Source: Xylaria sp. FL1777 (taxonomy: Eukaryota > Ascomycota > Sordariomycetes > Xylariales > Xylariaceae). Taken from it: DNA of 64,000 bases. A program made the position numbers and the translations under genes. The stretch covers positions 310,001 through 374,000 of the forward strand of contig MU400540.1 of the NCBI GenBank assembly GCA_022578965.1. Direction: 5' to 3'. The notes below the pieces were generated by a model, which made no database searches, had not been told where the DNA came from, and saw only the letters and a list, made by a program, of their open reading frames with translations. This document shows positions 57,101 through 64,000 of this stretch, in pieces. Position 1 is the stretch's first letter, and every line of letters starts with the position of its first letter.

Positions 57101-57814
57101 ACATGGCCATTCAAGTAATAATCAACTAATAACAGAAATGTCCTGGTCAACTGTTAGTCTTCATGGGCTTTTCCCTTCTTCATATCACTGTAATGAACAA
57201 TCGTGAGTTGTAGTTATCATCTCTTTTAGTTATATGATCTAGCAGTATACTCCCTGAACGGGTCTGGACATGAAGCTAGATTTTGCAAGCATCTAGGTAC
57301 AGTTGGTTCAAGACCCCCAAATGCGATAAACTCAAGAAAAAAAAATCACGGCAATGAAGATAATGAAGCCGCTTCTGCGCAAAAGGCTAGTGAATAGGGG
57401 GACTTGTGTAGATCAGTCAATGAATAGTTGGTCATAGGATCCTGACACGATGGGCGAGGGTCGAGACAACGTTGACGCTGGGCGAATCCTTATACCCGGT
57501 CATGCAGCCGCTTTCAGCAAATAGAGTGTACAACAATCAAACAATGATACAATGCAAGAGTGGCTAGTACTGCCTCCTTTTCAAATCGTACGCCTGGATT
57601 CACCAATCCAATTCTACCTGCAACGTAGCAAAGGCATCTGATGCCTATCATGTGCAATGCAGGGCATAGCAGCGTAGAATAGTGTACAAGGCAATCGTTA
57701 GTCTAACACGAAAGGAGTCGGATCTGCCGAACTTCACGTGTGTGAGAAGATAATGTGTTGGAACGAGGACTTAAGGGAATCCTGGGATTCGATCGATTCG
57801 TCTGTTTGAGCGCA
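54187..57814. other. Large intergenic region, 3.6 kb
   Basis: No supportable protein gene; the longest frames lack motifs and arise from GAT/CAT simple repeats (54656-54686). It contains TACCTAGGTA at 55043-55052 and the dyad ACTAGGTA-GG-TACCTAGT at 55156-55173. Also present are a TG repeat at about 56322-56334 and two copies of TGAGGGCATATAG (56163-56175 and 56603-56615). A non-coding RNA gene would not be visible to me here. Confidence 0.45.
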
Positions 57815-59044
57815 TCATACATCCCACTCCTCCTCAGGTTCTTCGTCATCGCCCGTCTCTTCAGGTGTTAAGGCTGCGAAGGAAGAGCTACTGCTCGTGA
57901 TAATTGGTTTCTTCGCGCTATTGGCTGTTTTGGAGTTTACGGTAGTAGTAGTGGTAGTGGTGGTGTTGCCATTGGTAGGCTGACTCGGTGTTACAGAAGT
58001 CTCGGGTGCGGCGTCCTTCTTCTTACCCTTCTTCTTGGTCTTGACCTCGTTCCATGAGTCTTCTTGTCGAATCATCTCGAGCTGTTCCTCTTCCGATGGA
58101 AGACCTGACCAAGGGTCCGATGTAGCCTTTACTGCGGGAGCGGCTGAAGCAGAGGAGGTAGCTTTGGAAGGCTCAGGCTTCGGTTGCTGCTCGAATGTGT
58201 CCAGTAGCTGAACGGGATCGCTGTCGTTGGCAGATTGAGAGTTCCAGGCGTTCTGTGTACCCACGAAAGTGGACCCATCCTTAGCAGCCCGTCCCTCGGC
58301 GATACGAGCAGTTCGTCGTTGCTGCTCCAGCTTGACCTTGCGCTCTTTCTCGTCCTCCTCGCGCGCTGCCTTAGCCGCCTCTGCTTTCTTGCGATTCTGG
58401 CGTTGCTTCTTGGTCTCCACGGGTTCGGGGGCCTTCGCCTTTCGCTCTTTAGGCTTTTTGACCGAATCCGTACCTGTAAGACGGAGCACAGATGGGCCTG
58501 AGGCCACGGGCTCAAGCATATCGGACACTCCTTGACTATCGGCGGCGGTAACGACAGGAGATACCTGAGGGGACAGGTCATCATCGGCATCGCCGGTAGT
58601 GGACGAGGGAGCCGAGATCTTGTCTGGCACGATCTCTTGGGCCTTGGATTGCTTGACAGACTTCTGTCGCTTCTCATCCGACTTTTTGGTGTTGAACTTG
58701 GTCCCAGCATGAGTATTAGAGAGCTGGCGCGCAAAGTCCCGGTCAGCTTTCTTGTCGGCTATCTCGGCCTCTTCCTTATCATAGTTGGAGGCGGATACGG
58801 TCGGCTCGGTTCGTTCAGGGGACGACTGGCTAGGTTTAGGCTTCGGTTTTATGGCCTTTTCGATCTTCTTTTTAGCATCTGTCGCGGTGTCTCGGTCGAC
58901 ATGTTTAGTAGGCTGTTTGATTACGTAGGGCCGGCGATTTTGTTCTTTCTTGTTTGAGGTATAGAACCATAGACCGATAACGACGGCGATGACGGCATAA
59001 CCACCCATAGTGGTCAATGTCGAGTGATCTTTGTGGGAGTCCAT
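57815..59044 (-). CDS. Unknown single-pass membrane protein with lysine-rich disordered tail
   Basis: Single exon, 409 aa. Residues 10-28 (TTMGGYAVIAVVIGLWFY) form one membrane segment near the N-terminus, followed by a long hydrophilic region dominated by Lys, Glu, Ala and Ser. A coiled-coil-like stretch (KKQRQNRKKAEAAKAAREED) is followed by short tryptophan-bearing motifs spaced along the tail (NAWNSQSAND, SDPWSGLPSEEEQLEMIRQE, DSWNEVKTKKKGKKK). A Thr homopolymer (NGNTTTTTTTTVNSK), poly-Ser, and an acidic end DDEEPEEEWDV complete it. The arrangement suggests an ER- or nuclear-membrane-anchored protein with a cytosolic interaction tail. I do not know its function. The ATG at 59044 precedes the anchor directly. 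Confidence 0.75.
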   Translation of the reverse strand: MDSHKDHSTLTTMGGYAVIAVVIGLWFYTSNKKEQNRRPYVIKQPTKHVDRDTATDAKKKIEKAIKPKPKPSQSSPERTEPTVSASNYDKEEAEIADKKADRDFARQLSNTHAGTKFNTKKSDEKRQKSVKQSKAQEIVPDKISAPSSTTGDADDDLSPQVSPVVTAADSQGVSDMLEPVASGPSVLRLTGTDSVKKPKERKAKAPEPVETKKQRQNRKKAEAAKAAREEDEKERKVKLEQQRRTARIAEGRAAKDGSTFVGTQNAWNSQSANDSDPVQLLDTFEQQPKPEPSKATSSASAAPAVKATSDPWSGLPSEEEQLEMIRQEDSWNEVKTKKKGKKKDAAPETSVTPSQPTNGNTTTTTTTTVNSKTANSAKKPIITSSSSSFAALTPEETGDDEEPEEEWDV

Positions 59045-60860
59045 GATGGAAAATTATTGTGATATATCCTGATAACCTAGCCAGGAAAATCAAGGCTGTA
59101 GAAATGACAAAGGAACAATAGAAGCGTGCAGAACTGAAGATTCTGTGCTGGGATAAGGCTGACAAGCTTTGCAAAAATCGAATGGATGCGACGGGGCTCA
59201 ATCAGTAAAGGGTCATTCAGCAAACTTGCGATCGAAAGGGGGAAAGGGGTAACCACAGCTCAACACTTCGGTGAAGAAGTTGTGTTGAATGATGAGCCGG
59301 TTGAGTTTAGGGCAGTGCTTGGAAGATGTCCAATCAGGCCAGATCAGCAGGACGGAAGTGAAGGTGTTGCTGGCCCTGTTACAGCCTGGAAGAGCTCTAG
59401 GCCCTTGACTGCCAAGGAGACAATAGAGGAAACGTAGCAGACAAGCGCCTTGGTGTCTACTTATGTGCTGGAGAGGTAGACGACGATAACGATGGTCGAG
59501 GCGATTCAATTTGCTTTCAGTTGGAGTTGAATTGTGCTGAGACAGCGGTTGCAAGACAATGAGGGCGGTCCCGTTATGAGGTAGATCACTTGTTGTATGC
59601 AGGAGACTACAGGACTGGATCTGCTTAGAGACAAGATTGGGACAAGATGGGAACAAGGTGATCTGTCGTCAACTTGGATCAGGGGTAGTGGTGAGCCTAA
59701 ATGGGTGGAGAGTGAACATGGATAAATGAGTGGAACAAAGTAACGGTGGATAGAGTAGCTGCCGATTGTACTGCGTACCTAGGTAGGTGGTAGTGGTAGT
59801 AGGGGGTGTGAGCTCATACTTAGGGTGGGTTGACACTGTTGGGTTGATTGGAGAAAGATGCGCCGATTGGATGAATCTTGAACTGTGCTAAGGAATTGTG
59901 CTACTTATGCATACATATACCTACCTAGGTACATATGCTCGGAGACTAAGTACCTACTGGCACCTGTCAAACTCACTAAAAATTAACACCTCCCAGATAC
60001 CTTGCTCGATGCAGTGCTTTGTAATCTGGCTGCTCTGATATCAAGGCTCTTAAAATGCTGTTTATTAGTGGCGCATAATATCATTGTTTGGAAGGGGTAC
60101 CTATCAATAGTAATAGACGATAGATCTATCAAAGTGATGTTGATGATATCTTCAGGGAATAGCAAAATATGTTAGGTGCTTCATTTATGCCATAGGTGCA
60201 CGGTCAAGAGCGAGTAAATCCAGCTACCTCAATTTAATAGAAGGTAAATGCTGATCTGCTGAGCATCATACTGAGACGTTCTTCGGTTCTATCTAGCCTT
60301 ATACATACCTTATTTGGTAGGTACACATTCGAAGACGTAACTGAGATCTACAGTACAATAGCCCAGCATCTAGGTATTGTGTAGCGTCCAATAGTATTAG
60401 GTAGAGACAGGTTGAGGCCATATCCAGCTAGATTTAATGCATGGGTTAACCTTCGATGAAATTTACGTAGTATTAGGTAGTCCGGTAGGTAGATAGGTAC
60501 GTGTATAATATACATACAAACCCCCGGCCTAATATGCGTGCAATGGGAGATCCTTAATTTATATACCTATTATAGAGGTGAGGAGCGATTGACGTTGGTC
60601 AGCTATGACGGGCTGCACCACGTGTTTGACGTCTGGCGGCTACATGGAGTTCTATCTCCGTCGGTGACCGATGGCATGTGCTAAAACAGGGCGCGCCCCC
60701 CTCAGTGCAAGCTGCAGCACTCTTATCAACAAGTGCAAAGAGACCAACGTCTTGATTCACACCATTGCCCAAACCTTGCAGTTCTGTCCTTTTTATCTAT
60801 CAAAAATAACACACGCATCGGAAAACCGAACCCATTATATCCGCGCCATCTCCCGCAATC
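59045..60860. promoter_or_regulatory. Divergent promoter region, 1.8 kb
   Basis: Between the unknown membrane protein (-) and the nucleoside hydrolase (+). TACCTAGGTA occurs at 59776-59785 and 59922-59931. CACGTG (bHLH-type core) lies at 60619-60624, 237 nt before the nucleoside hydrolase ATG. No gene seen in between. Confidence 0.45.
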
Positions 60861-62367
60861 ATGGCTCCGAAAAGAAGAATTATCATAGACACGGATCCAG
60901 GCAAGTTTGCACCCACGACAGTTGTGAGTGAGGGGCATGAATGCTTGAAATCTGTCTCCTGTGATGTAGACATGTAAGATCTAAGTGAGCCTTGCTGACG
61001 CGTCTGTACCAACGAAGGCGGCGATGATACATTGGCAATGTTGCTGGCACTTGCATCCTCACCCGAAGACCTGGAGGTCATGATGATCTCGGTAACTTAT
61101 GGTAACGTGACACTAGAGAACTGTGCGCGGAATGTGATGGGCCTCTTCAAGGTGCTCGACCACGAACTAGAATGGCGCAAAGCCCAAGGCAAACCCCTGG
61201 GTTTTGAGGCTCTCCGGGCCTATAAGCCTATCGTTGCCCTGGGCCCTGAGCATGCCCTGGAGGACGAAATTTTGATGGCCGATAATTTCCGTGAGTTTCT
61301 TGAAGATGATTGACAAGATGTCTATAATTGTAATTAACTTGGCCATTCTAGATGGTTCTGATGGGTTACATGGCGTCCATGAAGCTGTACGTTGGCTATT
61401 TGAACCCCCGGAAGTCTAATCTAGGTCGGATGACTGATAAACGAGGTAGCATCCTCATCTGTCCCCCGAGGAAACCTGGAAAGCCATATTTAAGCACGAT
61501 CATGAAACTCTTACCGAGTCTCCCTCTTATTACCGGTATTTTACGCCATCCAAGACGCCCGCGCATCGAGAGATTTTAAGAATCTTGAAAGAGGAACCAA
61601 TTGACACAGTCTCCATATGTGCGTTGGGGCCGTTGACAAACTTGGCACTGGCTGCATCTGAGGATCCGGAGACGTTCTTGAGAGTCAAAGAGATTGCCGT
61701 CATGGGGGGAGCAGTTGATGTCCCGGGCAACGTCACACCGGTAGCCGAATTCAACACGTTTGCGGATGCCGTGGCTACCGCACGGGTGTTTGCTTTGACT
61801 TCCCCAACCCCTGCTTCCACTATGCCCCCTGTACCTATAGGCAAGTCTACACTACCACCTTACCCAGAGGAATTGTCGAGGCGGCTTAGTTTGAGCCTAT
61901 TCCCTCTTGACATCACGACACCCCATCTTTTGAATATGGGTTATTTCGTGGAGAATATCGAACCACAGTTAGTGGCGGGAAGCCCACTGGGGACGTGGGT
62001 GAACACTTTCATGAAGGGGGTCTTCAAGCAAATCATCTCTATGATAGGAGATGCAGAAGAACCCGGCCTCTCGCTGCATGATCCTCTGACCATTTGGTAC
62101 ATGCTCACGAGTTCAAGCTCGGAGTGGAAATTGGCCACAGATGCGCCTGAGGATATTCGTGTTGAGACTGCTGGGCAGTGGACCCACGGTATGCATATAT
62201 CGGATCGCCGAGGAAGAGTGCGTGCCGATGGCAAAGCTAGAGAAGAAATATTGGGAGACGATGCTGGCTGGCTAAGCGCGAAGAGGGGAAATAGGATTAA
62301 CAGATACGTCAGTAGCCCCGGTTACGACGCATTCGCACCATACCTAATGGCGCGTTTGTTCGAGTAG
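60861..62367 (+). CDS. Inosine-uridine preferring nucleoside hydrolase
   Basis: Four exons, 60861-60900, 61018-61290, 61352-61386 and 61450-62367, give 421 aa. It hydrolyses ribonucleosides to base and ribose (IUNH superfamily). The N-terminal Ca-binding motif is RIIIDTDPGGDDTLAMLLAL with D10, D12, D16 and D17; the residue after DPG is Gly where V or I is more usual. EIAVMGGAVDVPGNVTPVAE carries the conserved GGA and E-F-N block, and the catalytic-site H326-D327 is in SLHDPLTIWY. Splicing joins ADNFHGSDGLHGVHEA to HPHLSPEETWKAIF, typical of eukaryotic members. Intron 1 has a GC donor (CCAG|GCAAGT); introns 2 and 3 are canonical. No signal peptide, so probably cytosolic salvage. Convergent with LSM8. 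Confidence 0.92.
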
Positions 62368-62583
62368 AGCTCATACCCCCAGGCATTTTTTTTTTTAGCA
62401 GGTAGCCATCCTTAGAGCAGAATTAGACCATAAAGTCGTCAGCAGAGTGCAAGATGCAGTGGTATCATTTGGCAAAGAGCATACCCTATAAAAGCCTTCT
62501 CGAAAAATCAGACATTCTCCCCAACGCCGGCAATGCGGTCCCCAATGACCAATTCAGTAAATCTCATCTTCTATAATCCATCA

Positions 62584-63037
62584 TTATATGTGTTTGATAC
62601 CACCAATTGCCGAGCCTTTCACTTGTTCCCAGTTGATGCTGTCGTCGAGCGCTTCATCAACTAACCCTACCACGCAGACGTTGTCTCCTCGGACAATGTA
62701 AAGGCCTAGAGGGACTTCGGTAGATGCCTCGTCGTCGTCGGGAGTCCGTATAACGCGCTCAATAGTCTGCCCTAGGACCTGTAGCAGATGCATCGTTAGC
62801 CTTGTGAGAGCCGTCCGGGATCTCTGGGAAGGATGCGTACCAAGTTGGTCTGTTGGTCACAGCTCAGCAGATTTCCAACCAGGGTTCGAGAGTCGGCCGT
62901 GACAATAAGGACCTTCTCTGCGCCATTGTCAGCCTTGTTTCAGCAAAAATGTCGAAGTGGAGTGACCAGAAGTAGGGCCGGCGGGTGCGAACAATAGAGG
63001 CTCACGCACTGTTGACGTAGTTGTGAAGATTGGACAT
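62584..63037 (-). CDS. lsm8: U6 snRNA-associated Sm-like protein LSm8
   Basis: Three exons, 63037-63010, 62917-62841 and 62778-62584, give 99 aa, the normal LSm8 length. The Sm1 motif KKVLIVTADSRTLVGNLLSC leads to DQQTNLVLGQTIERVI, and Sm2 is LYIVRGDNVCVVGLVDE (the R-G-D/N core that contacts RNA). The C-terminal tail DDSINWEQVKGSAIGGIKHI is characteristic of LSm8. LSm8 forms the nuclear Lsm2-8 ring that binds the 3' oligo-U of U6 snRNA for splicing. The first intron falls right after MSNLHNYVN, and splicing restores NKKVL. The downstream frame starting at 62793 is intron-retaining and not used. Confidence 0.94.
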
Positions 63038-64000
63038 TTTGTTGGAACCAGATGGCCTGCGTAGGACTCGACGATCTGAAGTTGGTAACAATCAAGCTAT
63101 AACCGAGGGCGAATGGTGTTGGCTGCGATATACTGGTATGCCATCGAGGGATGAAGTCTTTCTACCTACTGTAGCTTCAAAGCTAGGGGGCCAGTCTAAT
63201 TCCCCCACCTCTTTGGGTACCTACGGTGAGGAGGTCTTGTTTTAGCCCCATACGCTTAGTCATGCAGAAGGCAAATCGTCTATGGATACCTACCTAGTTG
63301 CCTCAGTTGACCACAGCTGCGGATCAGCTGCACTGTACTAACATCGAACCTGCGAACACACCAACTCAGCCAACCAACATGAATTGAATTGAACGAAGCC
63401 AACCAATTGAACAAGTCCAGCTCTTGAACTCTAAAACTACCTATTTAGTTTTATGCATAAGAGTTTATTGTCATGTATGGTACTTATGGCGGACATATAG
63501 TACCTATCATCGTTGGATCATGTTGTTGCTTATTTGGGCGTATACAGTAGTACATAAACTGCTGGTATGTAAGTACTACTTGATGATGGGTGCGGACTAA
63601 AAGTTATGGCAATGTGACCTAGGTAAGGAGAAAGGGAATCAATGGTAGCTGTAATAATAACCATACAATATGGACATGCAAGTAGGTCCTACGTATGTAC
63701 GCATATGAACAGAAACCCGAATGGACAAAGCTAAGTCCCTCCGAAAAAACGGGTCACTTCGGTACTCTAGTCATTAGTACAAGCAGTAAGCAGCCCTAAC
63801 ATTGAATAGCAGCGGCAACTGCTCAGCCAACCAATTCCAGGACAACGACTTGAAACGAGTTTCAAAGGGAGCTGCTCGGGTCCGCCACCACGTAATCCAA
63901 GACATGATTGGCCCACCGTTTCAACGGTCCCCCGAAGCGCCTGAACAGCACTGGCCTGTGAGCTGATTCGCCTCCGTACAGAAGTCATATCAGCCAGGCC
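63038..64000. other. Intergenic region to the window edge
   Basis: Upstream of LSM8. A minus-strand frame at 63767-63988 starts with ATG but shows no motif; it could be chance or the first exon of an uncharacterised gene. AGGTA/TACCT tracts lie at 63285-63295 and 63617-63626. Confidence 0.4.

Noticed and set aside
58129..58957. Large antisense and alternative frames over the 409-aa protein gene
   Set aside because: Biased-composition shadows of a Lys/Glu/Ser-rich coding sequence.
63767..63988. 73-codon minus frame at the window edge
   Set aside because: No motif and no adjoining exon; could be chance.

Overview
The window is nuclear DNA of a filamentous ascomycete. Genes are broken by short introns (about 50-190 nt) with GTAAGT/GTATGT-type donors and CTAAC/CTGAC-like branch points. 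Families restricted to or typical of moulds are present: a Zn(II)2Cys6 regulator, a DUF3433 membrane protein, a 2EXR protein, an F-box relic and secreted plant-cell-wall hydrolases. The overall mix suggests Sordariomycetes, perhaps Xylariales; that placement is inference. Coding density is low, with 1-3.6 kb intergenic stretches. I rebuilt spliced models by matching donor and acceptor sites to reading frame and family motifs; no transcript data were available. The supplied reading frames sometimes begin at non-ATG codons, so starts were re-chosen.

Layout. 1-187 (-): start of a secreted aspartyl-protease-like protein cut by the window edge. 1156-1460: short inverted-repeat element. 2668-3967 (+): GT8/GNT1-like Golgi glycosyltransferase. 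5953-7868 (+): Ish1/Msc1 stress protein. 8303-17655: a probable sugar-catabolic group, with a GH31 alpha-xylosidase (-) and a GH2 beta-galactosidase (+) diverging from a 1.6 kb intergenic region that holds a foldback element, followed by a Zn2Cys6 regulator (+). 17798-20026: relics, namely an aspartyl protease without its N-terminal lobe and a broken F-box gene. 20554-25309 (-): one large DUF3433 membrane protein, which appears as two reading frames split by an intron. 27114-28756 (-): acyltransferase-3 protein. 30463-31878 (-): epoxide hydrolase. 32.0-32.3 kb: a chain of six short hairpins in intergenic DNA. 33010-34946 (-): mitochondrial P5C dehydrogenase of proline catabolism. 35889-38475 (-): PhoD-like phosphatase. 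40338-42095 (-): mitochondrial rhomboid protease. 42563-44462 (-): M20 carboxypeptidase. 45128-45709 (+): unknown conserved-looking protein. 46814-47518 (+): 2EXR protein. 48600-49894 (+): GH28 pectinase, convergent with an SDR oxidoreductase at 50215-51009 (-). 52863-54186 (-) and 57815-59044 (-): two proteins of unknown function. 60861-62367 (+): nucleoside hydrolase with a GC-AG intron, convergent with LSM8 at 62584-63037 (-).

How the genes fit together. The clearest functional grouping is GH31 + GH2 + Zn2Cys6. Alpha-xylosidase and beta-galactosidase remove the two commonest side-chain sugars of xyloglucan oligosaccharides. XlnR/Xyr1-like GGCTAA hexamers lie upstream of both enzymes, and a candidate pathway regulator sits next door. 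GH28 plus a sugar-dehydrogenase-like SDR is a weaker second plant-polysaccharide pair. The remaining genes look like unlinked housekeeping genes.

The most unusual non-coding signals are the hairpin chain near 32.15 kb, the strong over-representation of the palindrome TACCTAGGTA in intergenic DNA (8 exact copies found by eye), and two inverted-repeat elements.
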